A stretch of 64,000 nucleotides of DNA from NCBI GenBank assembly GCA_029718625.1, contig CM056380.1, positions 47,765,576 to 47,829,575 on the forward strand, in the 5' to 3' direction. The translations under genes were made by a program, and so were the position numbers. The stretch is from Synaphobranchus kaupii. Lineage: Eukaryota; Chordata; Actinopteri; Anguilliformes; Synaphobranchidae. Below, in pieces: positions 10,736 to 23,404 of the stretch (its first letter is position 1; the number at the start of each line of letters is the position of its first letter). The notes below the pieces were generated by a model. That model was not told where the DNA came from and did no database searches. It worked only from the letters and a program-made list of their open reading frames with translations.

Positions 10736-11805
10736 TGCGCTCTGTGTGGTCCTTTGATACCCGTCCCCTCTGAACCTTCTCAAGTTTCATTCAGTGCTGC
10801 CATTTCTACAGCTCTCTAGTGCTGTTCGTTGGCAGGAAGGGGGGTGGGGGGGGGGGGAACAAAACAAAAACAAAATCTAAAATGTTCCAATTAGTCAGGC
10901 AGCAGCAGACGTGCCCTTTTCAGTGTCTGAAAGCTCTTGGCTTTTATCTCCTTCTGCATATTGGCGAAGACCTTGCAGCAACACGCACGGGCCCAAAGAA
11001 GTCTGAAGCCCACATTTGTTTCATCTGAGCTATAGAGCCCCACAGCCAATGTTGCAAAGAGTCAAAATGAAGACAAATATAGAGGCAGTTCCTTAATGCT
11101 GTCTTGACTGATCGACTTCAAACATCAGATTCTGCATTTGGCAGATACGCATTCTGCCACTGGAAGGATGAGCTATAAGCACAAGTTGATTTTCTTTCTG
11201 AGCTTAAATTATATAGAACCCCACATAGATAAACAATTTAAATCAGCAATTAAATTATTACATTTTTTTTTACAGATGTGGTACCTTTTAGATGAATCAT
11301 GTGCAAATCAGTAAAGAGGACACCAAAAGTATGTGAATTTACAGAACAGAAAGCAATCGATACAAGGCCAAGAAGGTGACATTTTAATCTTTGTTTGGAG
11401 AAAATCCACTTGATTCAGTATTGGATTACCAAACTTTACTGAGAGGGAAGAAAAAAACATGGGACATGGGTTCAGCCTGAAATAATGAAAGGAGAGTATG
11501 ACAGATCAAGTGTGCTGGAGAGCTGAGAGATGAAGCACGGTAACAGGGAGGAGGCCCGGGCCCCATAGTTTTTCTCCTAGGCAACGATTGCACCTGGCTG
11601 CTGTCCTTGTGTGCCGTCTAAATTTTATGTGGGTCATTTATTTCCCAGTGGCATGTGTATTACAGTGTGGGGGTTGAATAAACAGCTGATCTTTTCATGT
11701 CTGTCATTAGTGAATAATTCTTCCTCTGTTTGTATGTATCGCAAGGTCTTGCCTCCCTCGTTTCCCCTTGTGTCTCATGTTCAAAATCTCCCTCAGACAC
11801 ACGCA
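10736..11805. other. Gene-free stretch
   Basis: No convincing gene. A G-rich run (GGGGGGTGGGG then nine G) lies at about 10840-10858. Otherwise nothing seen. Confidence 0.5.
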
Positions 11806-11973
11806 CTCAATTCAATTCAATTCAATATGCTTTATTGGCATGACAAAATTTTACAATTGTATTGCCAAAGCTTGTTGATTAGAAAAAGGAACATGTCAAC
11901 ATGAGAAAAAAATACAAATTAACGGTGATAATACGTCTGAATAATATACATGTATATACAGTAACACAGTAAC

Positions 11974-11975
<2 letters not shown>

Positions 11976-12008
<33 letters not shown>

Positions 12009-12104
12009 GCAGTAACAGGTTTGTATGTATGTATGTGTGTGTGTGTTTGTGTGTGCATATATGCATGGATGTATGTGTCCGTTTGTGTGTGTGTTCATAT
12101 TGTG
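11976..12104. repeat. (GT)n microsatellite, interrupted
   Basis: A pure GT run at 11976-12006, followed by GTAT and GTGT runs up to about 12104, inside the LINE 3' UTR. Open frames over it are artefacts. Confidence 0.9.
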
Positions 12105-12502
12105 TGCATGCCAGTAAATGGTTGTGTTCGATCACTCACTGTCCCTCAGACAGTGGCAGGCAGCAATAAACTGTGCCGCAAGTATAGAGCTCTCTGTTCT
12201 CTCCCTCAGAAGAACTTTTACGATTTTCGGTGGTGACCTTTTTCAATGGCCAAGCTGTGCTCACTGAGTCTGTACCTTGTCAAAGTGGTTCTCAGCTTCT
12301 TATCAGTCATGGTCAGGTAATCTGACATTGTGTACTGTCTTTTTAGGGCAAGATAGCACTGCATTTTCCTTTGTGTTTGTGTTTGTTTGTCCCAATAGTT
12401 CATGTAATTTTGTTTTGGTAGGTTATAATTTGGTTCAGTCTAATTGATTTCATATCTATGTGCTGGTCCTGAGGATGTGGGTTGTTAGTTTAGGTGAATG
12501 AA

Positions 12503-13617
12503 CTAAGCGTCAGGACAGACGGGGGGTAGATAGAGGGGGCTCTTTTCTTTGCTCAACTCTTGGCATTGAAGGGCTTTGTAATGGTATGGGGGGGGGGGGT
12601 CACTATTTTTTAAATGGTTCCAAAATTTGATTGCTCTTTTTTGAGTTCTGATTAATAATGGATATTGGCCTAATTCTGCCCTGCATGCATTGTTTGCTGT
12701 TTTTCTTTGTACATGTAAGATGTTCTTACAGAACTGTGCATGCAGGGTTTCAAGTAGGTGTTTATCCGATTTTGCTAAATTTTGATTTGAGAGTGGACCC
12801 CACACTTCGCTGCCATATAGGGCAATTGGTTCAATTACTGATTCAAATAGTTTAAGCCAAATTCTAATTGGAATTTCAATGTAAATGTGTTGTTTTATGG
12901 CATAAAAAGCCCTGCATGCTTTCTCTTTTAGTTCAGTCACTGCGGGATTGAAATTTCCTGTGGAACTTAATTTCAAACCTAAGTAATTGTATTGTGTGCA
13001 TGTTTCTTATGGAATGTGTGGAATGTGGTGTAGTTCCCTGAGATTTGGATCTTTTTTAGAAGGTCATTGTTCTGGTCTGTTTCAACTTAGTTGCCAATTA
13101 ATTTATGCATATGTTAAATAGAGTTGGGCTTAAGTTGCAGCCTTGGCGTACTCCACATCTCTGGGTGAGTAAATTTGTTCTTTTGTTGCCAATTTTGATG
13201 CCGCATTTATTGTCTGTGTACATTGATTTAATTATGTTGTATGTTTACCCCCTACACCACTCTCAATAACTTTGTAGAAAAGACCTTTGTGCCAAATAGA
13301 ATCAAATGCCTTTTGGAAATCTATTAAACAGGCATATATTTTTTAATTTTTTTTGGTTAACATAATATGTCAATTAGGGTATGTAGGGTGTAAATGTGGT
13401 CAGATGTGCGGCAATTTGGAAGAAATCCAATTTGACTTTTACTCAAGACATTGTGCTTTGTAAGGAAGTCTATTAGTCTTTTGTTAATTATACTACAGAG
13501 AACCTTCCCCAGGTTACTGTTCACACAAATGCCTTGGTAATTGTTGGGGTTGAATTTGTCTCCTTTTTTAACAATAGGAGTCCAAGATTCTCCAAGATTA
13601 TGAGTCCTGCTTTCCAC
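12503..13617 (-). pseudogene. LINE reverse transcriptase remnant
   Basis: Two open pieces with broken sequence between. The upstream piece (13617-13357) contains PIVKKGDKFNPNNYQGICV and SKSQIGFLPNCRTSDHIYTL, which fit the N-terminal part of a LINE RT domain. The next part, read in shifted frames, has CLIDFQKAFDSIWHKGL (RT motif A, near 13310-13260) and GVRQGCNLSPTLFNICI (motif B, near 13160-13100). The YADD/FADD motif C is missing, and the sequence jumps to the downstream piece (12976-12503), which contains FESVIEPIALYGSEVWGPL, a region after the RT palm. There are frameshifts and stops plus an apparent internal deletion across the catalytic motif, so it is inactive. Confidence 0.85.
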
Positions 13618-13904
13618 AGGATTTTATTTAACCCCCCCCCAGTGTGAAACAACAGGGCATAGGAACTATTCATTTAAGAAACGCAACACTTCACATAGCA
13701 GTAAACATATATTTTTAGATGAACTCTTTGTTGCGATGTGTTTACCAATAAATTCTAACCCTGTATTTACCTACAGAAGTGATAGCTGTCAACCCCTTAG
13801 CATCCACGATAAAAGCATATCTGTCGTTTAATGTGAATATAATTTACACTTATTTCCATTTCATAAAAAATTGATTTATTCTTTGACATACTCACCCCTC
13901 CTTC

Positions 13905-14455
13905 ACCCATTATTCTCTTTTAACACCCCCTCTGCTCTGTTAAAGTGGTTACGTCCTTTATCACCCCTCTGCTGTGATATAAATATAAATGGCTGTTCTG
14001 TCTATCACCCCCTCTGCTGTGATATTAATATAAATGGCTGTTCCCTCGGTCACCCCCTCTGGTCTGATATAAATGGTTGCTCTCTATAAACCTATTTTTT
14101 AAAAATAATAATAAATGACCATTCTCTCTGTCTCCCCTCTGATCTGCAGTCACACTTTTTTAAAATTTACAAATAGCTGTTGTTAGGAACCCCCAAGCAC
14201 CCCCACCCACTGCTGTTTTATAAATGCCCGTTCTTCCTGTCACCATCCATCCCGGAACCATTTTAAGTTGGCTGTTCTATCTGTCACCCCCCCGCTCTCC
14301 TGTAGATTCTGCTTCTCTCTGTGACCACCAACGACCCTCCGTCCCGCTCAGAAACGTCTGTCCTCTTTCCCACCACTTCATTATAAATGAACGGCTGTTC
14401 CCTTTGCCACCCCCTGCCTCGCTTGGTTATAAATGGCTGTGCTACCCCCCATACA
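13905..14455. repeat. Degenerate minisatellite (~45-80 bp units)
   Basis: Repeated phrases 'CACCCCCTCTGCTGTGATAT' and 'ATAAATGGCTGTTC' recur about every 45-80 bases, clearest at 13960-14080 and fading towards 14455. Small open frames here come from the repeat. Confidence 0.75.
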
Positions 14456-16930
14456 CATTGCATCCTGATAGGGCTGGAGAAACAGCCATGTGCACACTGT
14501 CATGTCAATGCTATCCAGCACACAGGGTAAAAGCCTCTCACTGCTGCCCCCTATTGGACCGGGACGCAGAGTAAGAACACTTCTCTCACTGGGATCAGGC
14601 CCATGTCCTGGTGTACCCACTGCCTAAACACAGAATAGGAAGATGCATTGATTCACTGTAACATGCTATACATTTCTATGGAAACAACACCAGGGAACAC
14701 GCACACCAGCAAGCTGAGGGTCTTCTTTAACGGTGACCAATGTAATACTTGGGTTTTTGAATCTTACTTTATTTGGTGTGATATGCATTCTTTATTTACG
14801 TAAAGATGGAAGTCATGATATGAAGAATATTGCTTATTATTTTACTATATTTATTATTGAAAAATGTTAATGGCAATTCAATATGGGAAAGTACTTAAAA
14901 AAATATTAAATAACTGCACTGTACGTCAGTACAACCTATATGGAATTGGGGCAACTTTTGGTTTCTTGATCTGGACACGCTTGCATTCTTCTTATTCTCT
15001 TCAACAATGTATTTTAAATTAAACATAATATTGTTAGTTATTTAGGCTGTATTAAACATTTTTCACTGTATCATAATTTCAAAGTGTTACCAATCAATTA
15101 CATTATCTTTTATAACACTTCATATTAAAGTAAAAAGTTAAACATTATAAATGTTTCCTAGCACCATAACAGTGGCAAATTCTGAAGTGGTGTGCATAAT
15201 TTAATATTGTCATTAGGGGGCCCAACCATAACAAATGGAAACTAATTGCCAAGCCTACCATTGAGCTGTTGTGCTCCAAGAAGAAAGAGTCTTCCAAAAG
15301 CTGCAGTCCCTGTGTGTGATTAAGGTCTGGACAGACGACAGGTGCGAATGGACTGTGTTGGAATCGTTTAGCCGTGTGTCACAGCTGTTAAGAAGTAGAG
15401 TCTGGGCTGTTTACTGGTGTTATACCCCTTTTCAGATCCACCTCTCTAAGCTGCTCCATCTTGATTTACTTGCAAGCATGAGGAAATTTCAATTAGGAGT
15501 CATAATTAACATTCCCTCTGTTTAACAAGATGAACCGCTTGACGCGTGTGCGATAAGAAACACAGTTTATTGACAGTAGAGAGTGTGCATTTAGCTGTGT
15601 TGCATATTTGTTTATGTCTCAAAAAACGTTTTGTCAGTCTAGTATGCACAATGTTAAAATTAAGAGCATAACTATGCAAAAGACCTGTGCAAAGTGTATG
15701 GAATGACCACTGTTTCTTACAGTGATGACATACATTAATTACAATAAACCTTTTACATCTAACCACAGCATATTCATATGCAAACCAGTTATTAACATAA
15801 ATCCAAACATGTTGCATTCCTGAAAGTGTTTAATAGTATGAATGAATATTAATAAATGCGCACGGCCATTCATTTTTAATGAAATTGAATGTTTAACATC
15901 ATTAAATACACAGTGAACATCATGCTATCAGAATATTTATGGCAGTTGTTGTTAATGGTTATTACTACTGATAAGTAATATTGTGCAGCATTTACTGAAG
16001 TGCTATATATGGCTGTGTTCCAATGGGGTAAGGACCTCTGAACAAACAAAAATATTATTATTTGAGTATTATTTTATACTCTGGTGGCTTCTAGTGATGG
16101 GTTTTATGAATTCCTAAATATGTGGAATTATTGTGTTGTTAGGGACTTGCTGGTTTGTACCAACCAGATGTATCTGCCTTTGAAAAAGGTTATAGTTGCT
16201 TTGTATACATAAGAGATTGAAAGTAGATGGTGGCTTAAGCCAGTACATGTTTGGGTGAGTGATGGTGACTACTCCCATCAGATATATAATACTATACTAT
16301 GTATGATTGTTGAACCCTTCCTATGTGAAGTTATTGTTATTTTTATTTGTGGGTATAAACTGGTTTAGTGTGCATTATTCAGTGCATAACAACACTGTAT
16401 CTTTAGTATTGTGACCAGTTGTAATGTCTGTGAGAGTGTGTGTGTGTGTGTGTGTGATGTATGTTTATCATAACCATTACGTTGCATAGAGACCATGAGA
16501 ACCATGGCTGGCAAGGTGGCCTGTGTTCTTACAAACCCCATCATAACATGCACCACTGTAACATGCAGTTGTTGAGCCTATAGATATATCTAGATTGACT
16601 GCTTCTGTGATAATTATCTGTTTTTTTAATCTGTATTTGCAGTATAGTCTGTGGATAAAATGAATGTAATGATAACAGGTGTTCTTTTTTAATATTGCCT
16701 CTATTGATTTTAAAGGATTTTGCCTATGTTATTTTGTTAATACTTAAGATCTGTGGATTTTGGCTAAAATAAAGTCTTCCTTTCCTAATTAAATTCTGAA
16801 AAGAGATATTTAATGAGCATCTGGCAAAAAAACAAACATCTGAAGGCAAATACATTTTTTTATATACATTTTTTTTGATGATTGATTTCTAGATATACAG
16901 ACTCATTCTGTAAACAGACATGCATGTATG
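14456..16930. other. Gene-free stretch
   Basis: AT-rich DNA with no supported gene. It contains a short (GT)n at about 16435-16456. Nothing else recognised. Confidence 0.6.
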
Positions 16931-16933
16931 CAC

Positions 16934-16973
<40 letters not shown>

Positions 16974-16990
16974 ACACGCACGCGCACACG

Positions 16991-17059
<69 letters not shown>
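16931..17059. repeat. (AC)n microsatellite
   Basis: About 129 bases of CA dinucleotides with a few CG and AG interruptions between about 16969 and 16995. Simple repeat. Confidence 0.97.
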
Positions 17060-17061
<2 letters not shown>

Positions 17062-17395
17062 CAAAAATGTGATTATCAAGGAGCTGTTTTTCTTTCCTGT
17101 GAGACATAATGAAAATAGACGGGAATTTTGTTGTGTTCTATTCAGAACACAACTACTGTTCGCTGCCTCGACTAATTGAATGAAGAAAACACGGTCACAA
17201 ACACTGCCATGGATCAGACAGGTGTGAGTGACAAGTTGTTAAATTAGCCCTGCGATCTTGAAAGCACTTGAAAGCTTAGAATGAAAAGATACATTTAATT
17301 ATGACTCATTAGAGTCATTATTATAAACTATTAGGCAGTGGAAAATTAATCTAATTGGTTAGTGTAGGAGGACTTCAATGTGAGCCTAATTAAAA

Positions 17396-17818
17396 TGTAT
17401 TGGGACAGTGACACAGGTTTTGTTGTTTTGTACTGCAGCACATTGGATTTGAAAGTACAGAATCCCAGCTTTAATTTGAGGGTATTTACATCAATACCGG
17501 GTGATCCCTGTAGGAATTACAGGGCTGTTAAATTATGTTATATATAAAATATGTTGCTAAAGATGTTATATGCAGTGTCAATACATGTACATACACAGAA
17601 GCTAGTTTGAGGATGGTTGGTATTTTGCAGCACATTGGATTTGAAAGTACAGACTGCCAGCTTTAATTTGAGGGTATTTACATCCATACCAGGTGATCCA
17701 TGTAGGAATTACAGGGCTGTTAAAATATGTTATATATAAAATATGCTGCTAAAGATGTTATATGCAGTGTCAATACATGTACATACAGAGGCTGGGTGAG
17801 GATGGTTGGTATTTTGGT
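17396..17818. repeat. Direct duplication of a Tc1-like MITE fragment (192-bp period)
   Basis: The phrase 'GCAGCACATTGGATTTGAAAGTACAG' and the ~190 bases after it occur twice, from 17435 and from 17627, differing by a few bases. The end phrase 'GGATGGTTGGTATTTTG' recurs at about 17800. The start, 'TATTGGGACAGTGACACA', equals the left end of the element at 49786-50475, so this is a fragment of that family duplicated in tandem. Confidence 0.8.
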
Positions 17819-17989
17819 CGGTGATTTGTCTCTTTTATGTTCCATTGCAGTGCTGATGTCGTGGAGATGAGGTTCCTGCTAGTGAACGTCAGTTGTAGCC
17901 CCAGCAACAACAAAAAAGACATAGACAGTGGGGCAGTCCCACTACAAACATATCAAACAAAGACATTCAATATAATCATTGCATTAATC

Positions 17990-18686
17990 CAGTGGTTTTC
18001 AAACTATGTCCTGCCCCCCCCCTGTGTATGCTGGTTTTTGTTCCAACCACAATTGTGATCCAATAATTTTTCTTAATTTCACTTTTCATGTTTTGATGGA
18101 TTATTTACCCTGTTAAGCCAAATTCTAGCTATGAAAATAGTCAGAAAATAGCTATGCATGCCATGTAGAATAAATGTCCCATGTCACATTTTGCTTATTG
18201 TGCTATATTGCAAACAACTACATACAAAGAATTAACAAAATGTTATAACTGTTCAAATTAAAGATTAACTAGGTCCTTGAACACATGCACAAAAATGCAG
18301 GTTTGTTTCATTATCAATTTGCGTTGTCTTTGAATTGGTCATTATCAACCAGATGGTTAGTTTTCATGGCCATGTGTCCACACTTTCACCAATTAGGAGC
18401 CTATTGATTCACCTCTGCCTTTTATTTGCTCAGTTTTGTTACCTCTTTTAATGAAATTGTTTGCAATATAGCACAATAAGCAAAATGTGAACATGGGACA
18501 TTTCTACATGGCATGCATAGCTATTTGCTGACATAATTTGGCTTAAAAGGGTAAATAATCCATCAAAACATGAAAAATGCAATTAAGAAAAATTAACAGC
18601 TTGTTAAAATTCTCGGATCGCAATTGTAGTTGGAACGGAAACCAGCATACACAGGGGGGCCAGAGGACCGAGTTTGAGAACCACTG
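17990..18686. mobile_element. hAT-type foldback element, 697 bp, with 8-bp TSD
   Basis: Ends are CAGTGGTTTTCAAACT and AGTTTGAGAACCACTG. The flanking 8 bases are identical: CATTAATC at 17982-17989 and again at 18687-18694. Inverted arms extend inward about 200 bases (for example GTTTGCAATATAGCACAATAAGCAAAATGTGA near 18455 mirrors the sequence near 18190). No transposase is encoded. An 8-bp duplication and CAG..CTG ends are the hAT pattern. A partial relative lies at 34630. Confidence 0.92.
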
Positions 18687-18769
18687 CATTAATCAAACTA
18701 ATTAAGTGAATTAAGGTGTAATAACCTATGTCATGATTAAACATAGCCCCCACTGTCCCGAGATGTCCA

Positions 18770-19420
18770 ATGTTATCAAGCAGTCCAACACACAAACTCC
18801 GCCTCCACGACTTTCCTCCATACACGCAGTGTTTTCGTTTCCCTTCTCACTCTTTTCCTTTCTTGGTTTTCCTCTCCTGTCTGCTTCTAGACATTACCTT
18901 GGTTTCTTCCCATCTCTTTTTGCCTCTCTGTTTTGTTTTGTTTTCCCTCTGCTCGAGTCTATGAGTTCTCGCCCATTTTACTGGGTTGTCATCATTTGGC
19001 TTTTGCCAAGTTATTTTCCCTATCTATTTCTCTGCTCGAGTCTGCGAACTTCACCCTATTTTCTTGGGTCGCTATTATTTTCGGCTTACGCCGTTATTGT
19101 TTCCCTTTCTGTTGTATTTCTGCTCAAGTCTGCGAGCCTCGCCCTATTTTCGGATTGTTATTATTTCGGGCCTTTAGTCGGGAGTTTTTCTTCCGTTTCC
19201 TTTCTCTATTTTCCTCTAGTGGATATCCACGTTTTGTGGATGTCTTTTTGATCCCCTCTCAGTCGCGTCTGGTCCTCCGAACTCGACCCTCCTTACAAAG
19301 ACAAAAGCCTGACACAACAAAATACATTGAAATTAACAAACAGGAACACGAGAGACAGCTGGACTACATGTCGCCATTACAGCGCCACGTGACGTCACCT
19401 ACAAGAAGCAAGGAGGGTCT
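18770..19420. repeat. Pyrimidine-rich block with three ~85-bp diverged repeats
   Basis: Between about 18952 and 19200 the phrase 'GCTC(G/A)AGTCT(A/G)(T/C)GAG' recurs at about 18952, 19034 and 19122, each followed by 'CTATTTT', a GGC...GCC mini-hairpin and a T/C-rich run. A 172-codon open frame on the plus strand overlaps it but is a low-complexity string of Phe, Ser and Leu, so it was not called a gene. It may be part of an unrecognised LTR or repeat. Confidence 0.5.
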
Positions 19421-20142
19421 GATCCAAAATTATGAATTCAGTGAATAAAATGTCTTTAATTATATCTATAGGCCCAATCAAAACTGTAGTGAATAAAAAT
19501 GATCTCAGATCTCTACTCCTATCCATTATTTAAAAAAAAGATAGAATATGCTCTATACTCACATCCTTAGCAAACATTTTTGAGTTGATTGAGTATGATT
19601 ATGAGCATACAGTGAGATAGATGTTGTTGTCAAGAAAAAAAAAACAGTACAATCTAGGAAATATTCTTGAGAAGACGTAAATCCTGGGTATGGGTTAGTG
19701 TTGAAATGAATTATTTGACCCCCATACCGGTACATCATGCCGTCTCGTGTCTTCATTCTCATTGTGCTGTCAGTGGTGTGCTGCTGGTGTCTTTGGGATG
19801 ATGACCAATGGGATCACTCGAACTGCATCGTCCCCATGGCTCAAAGGCTGTAGAATCTTATCCTCTGAAAATGCCACTTCATAGGCCATAAGGTGTTTAT
19901 TATCCCGGGGAAGCCATAATACTGGGAAAACTGCATGGGTAAAAACTCACACACTTTCCTAAAAAAATTCCCACGCATTTTGTGACAGCTCCCTCTAGGC
20001 CTTAGCCTTTGAACCAAAGAACACTTTGGCTAGAACACAATTCTGTCATTTTGTATTGAAGCCTCTATTCTTCCATCCTTATTGGAATTTCCAGTGCTAT
20101 GGAATGGCAGTAATGGAATATGGAATTACGGATGGAATATTC
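19421..20142. other. Gene-free stretch
   Basis: No gene seen. The phrase 'ACACTTTGGCTAGAACA' occurs at about 20022 and again at about 20991, on either side of the next foldback element. Confidence 0.5.
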
Positions 20143-20947
20143 GGTAACACTTCCTTTGAAGGGTCCTTCATAAGAGCTATATAATGTCTTCATAAGCTAC
20201 ATAATGCATTCATAAGCACTACATAAACATTCATAAGTGTTTATGTCACTGATCACAAATAGGAATATGGTATGTTATGTCAACATTGATGCAACGAGTG
20301 ACATTATCATGACATATGAAGTGAAACGATCCTTATGTCAAGTACCGTAAATAGGCATAGTCCCTTTTATGCCAATACAGATGCAACAAGTAACATTAGC
20401 AGGACATACCATATCCTATTAGATAACAGCTGTCACCTGTGATGTGTGATGATGTGTCATCAGTTCAGAATGATAAACCTGCCCACTTTTTGTATGTAAA
20501 AGGTGAAAACGGAGCTTAAAACAGGAAAACACTTCCATGAACCACCCTCTGAGAATGACCCATGTCTAAGCCACCACGTCCCCGGGGTATTGCAGTGCTG
20601 TTCCCAGATGGTAAAGTGAGAGAGGCTCACCCTACTGTCTGGGTTCTGAAAGGTCCTGTGATCTACGGATAATAAAAAAGTGGAATAAAAGAGAATGAAT
20701 CTGTAGTGGCATAAAAGGGACTATGCCTACTTACGGTACTTGACATAAGGATCTCATGTCGTTTCACTTTGTATGTCATGGTAATGTCACTTGCTGCATC
20801 AATGTTGACATAACACACCATATGCCTATTTACGGTCATTGACATAAACACTTATGAATGTTTATGTAGTGCTTATGAATGCATTATGTAGTCCTTATGA
20901 AGACGTTATATAGCTCTTATGAAGGACCCTTCAAAGGAAGTATTACC
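20143..20947. mobile_element. Long-arm foldback element (GGTAACACTTCC ends), 805 bp
   Basis: Left arm 20143-20373 and right arm 20708-20947 are near-complementary for about 230 bases; ends are GGTAACACTTCCTTTGAAGG and CCTTCAAAGGAAGTATTACC. The arms contain internal 'CATAAGC/CATTCATAAG' repeats. The 330-bp centre is not coding. Long-arm non-autonomous DNA transposon; no exact target duplication was found. Confidence 0.85.
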
Positions 20948-21966
20948 AAATTTTCTATTAAGAAGCTTACAGACTTCAATACAATTAGAGGACACTTTGG
21001 CTAGAACAGAACAGAAGGTTCCCAAAAACTTAACTAGTAATCGGAAGTCTTCACCTGAACCAAGAAGCGATGCAGTTTGCACAAGCTCCACTGTCATTCC
21101 GCCTCTGGTTAGATTCTCTGGTTTTGATGCTACATTTTCTGGTTTGTTTCAAATAAGGCACTCCTTATGGCAGAGCAGGCCTATGTGAGCGAGGGTTCAC
21201 TTGTCGGTGGGCTGGAATGGCTTGTCATCTGCACGCAGTCTCCTCCGCTCGTTTGGAGGAATGTGGATATGCGATGCGACAGGACCATCTGAGGAAGAAC
21301 ACCTGCCGCGATATCACCGGGAGATCAGGCTTTTCTCCGCCTCTGTTTTGGGGCCTATTTTATTTCTGCTCCCATGCCTGATCCTTTTGCATATCAGAGC
21401 ACTACACAAAAGTGGGAAAATGGGGTGGAAAATGACTTCAAATTTCAGATTTCCTCTGTGAGCCTCAGGCCTGTATTTTCTTAATTAAACAATGAATAAT
21501 TAAATGATAAGTAAATAAAAAATAAATACATAAGATAATCTATATGCGCACTGTCTTCGCTGTCATAAATGGACACAGTTCTTAGACAAATAACTATTCT
21601 CTGAATATGTGAATAGATCTACAGAACAGAAAGTGCAAAGCATTTTAAATCTATTTAATTTTCATGTTAAATTATGCATTGTGCTGTAATTTGAATCTTT
21701 GCAATAAAAATAATCATAATAATCGTAATAAAGAGAAGGCAGAAGACATTTCCCCACAGAATGGCTGGTAAATGATACAAAGATTACCATCTCATTTTAT
21801 GACCTGCCCAGTGGCCCACTTAGAATTCTATGGACGGCACATAAACATTTCAGTTATCAGTTCCCCATGTTCCAATAAAACCCTTCCACATTGCCTCTGA
21901 TGTCGCTCACATTTATTCATTTATACAGGTCAATAAAAACATGTTTTGTTTTGTACACACAATAGT
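20948..21966. other. Gene-free stretch
   Basis: No supported gene; AT-rich, with an AATAA-rich part at 21480-21740. Confidence 0.55.
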
Positions 21967-22889
21967 GTTAACGATGTAGGCTGCCATATTTCACTGGTGG
22001 CTATTTCTCCAGCCACCTAACCGTTGCTGTATTTATGTAAGGAAGTGCTATGTAAACATTTTTATGTGTCTGTGTGTAAGCTTATTACAAGCCTGCATTT
22101 GTTTCCATTCTTCTGCACGCATTTTTTGGCACTGCTGTCCTGGGGTACCTCTCAACCTCCATTTTCAAGAGTAAAACATTCCCAGCCTGGCACAGGGTTT
22201 TCTGGTTTACATTTTTCTCTTGATGTATTATGTGCAATGCTTTGTAATGATTGAGTTATAAAATATTCTGTATAATAATATTTTCATTGATTGGGAGTAC
22301 AACAAGGCTACTACTATTTTGCTACAGTAGCGCTGTGTGTTGCTTACAGCGTTCCATGTGCTTTCTTCCTCTTCCGGTGTGCTCCTCAGGAGGCACACCC
22401 GCCATCGCTGCTCTATGCGGCAAAAAACCCTCTCCAACCTGCTCTACCCTCCCCTATCCAGGGATAGGCAGTATTTCTGATACATGAATTTGAAATACAT
22501 ATTTGAAATACAAAATACTATGTTGTCATTTGTATTTTATGGCGTAGGAAAATCGCCATGTAATTTGTATTTTCAAAATACTTAAAATACTTTTCCCACC
22601 CATCCCCCAAACTATACCCGTCATTGGGCGCGCTCGTTTATGGACACCCTCCCGACCCTGTGACGGGAGAACACCGGGAAGGGCGTGACGTTGCCGCTTG
22701 TCACCGCTGCATTACAGCGAGCAGTTTGCCAGCCTCCAGCCAGGAGAATGGAAACAAATGCAGGCTTGTAATAAGCTTACACACAGACACATAAAAATGT
22801 TTATATATCACTTCCTTACATAAGCACAACGACGGTTAGGCGGCTGGAGAAATAGCCACCAGTGAAATATGGCAGGCTACATCGTTAAA
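21967..22889. repeat. Inverted repeat, 145-bp arms
   Basis: The left arm (21967-22111) and right arm (22746-22889) are near-perfect reverse complements, including 'TTATGTGTCTGTGTGTAAG' and its complement. The ~630-bp centre contains 'GAAATACA/AAAATAC' repeats near 22480-22600 and no coding frame. Probably a non-autonomous element or a nested pair of oppositely oriented copies; terminal boundaries are unclear. Confidence 0.82.
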
Positions 22890-23404
22890 TTGAGTGAAAC
22901 CGCCGCCTAGCCGCTACAGCACCTATCGACTGGGAGCCCCTAATTGAGCGTGGCCATAGTGTGCTTTCGATTTGCAGGGTTCAAGGCTGTGGGAAGTAGG
23001 GGTGCTGAGGGTGCTAAAAATGTCATCTTATAATTTAGGTGCAAAAAATATTTATATATAAACTTCCACTTACACTGTGTTTCAGCTTCTGTTACTTTGT
23101 TTCAGTAATTCTGACTCTTGGAAAACAAACTCCCACGGGTTACCTTACAGAAGAGACCAGGATTATGAGTGTAGTCCCTTGTTACTCTTTTGCCATATAC
23201 AACATGACTACCCCAAACTGTGTGCTAACGAGCTGCATGCTTCACGCAGGCAAAGCAATGATTTTTGATGTTAAGCTCTCACCAAAGAAAAAAAATAAGG
23301 TTAAGCTAGTAAAGGTCCCTTATTCATTCCCCAGTGCTTACCATGTGGTTTGTTAACCACTGATCTAATGCTCATCACAAAATGCATTTTATTGTATTTT
23401 CAAA

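Larger units (their letters stand above)
11806..13640 (-). mobile_element. 5'-truncated LINE with (CAATT)n tail
   Basis: On the minus strand this runs from an RT finger region (from about 13617) to a 3' UTR that ends 'GCCAATAAAGCATATTGAATTGAATTG', a short AATTG tandem tail at 11807-11827. That layout (RT, long 3' UTR, AATAAA, short tandem tail) is typical of 5'-truncated non-LTR retrotransposon insertions. A (GT)n tract lies inside the 3' UTR. The clade was not assigned with certainty. Confidence 0.82.

Noticed and set aside
16860..17179. Cys/Val- and His/Thr-rich open frames
   Set aside because: Translations of (AC)n/(GT)n microsatellite. The same applies at 11896-12236, 32839-33202, 34050-34259, 46361-46665 and 53082-53294.
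18733..19251. 172-codon plus-strand frame
   Set aside because: The translation is a low-complexity Phe/Ser/Leu string from pyrimidine-rich repeats. No domain, and overlapping frames are equally open.
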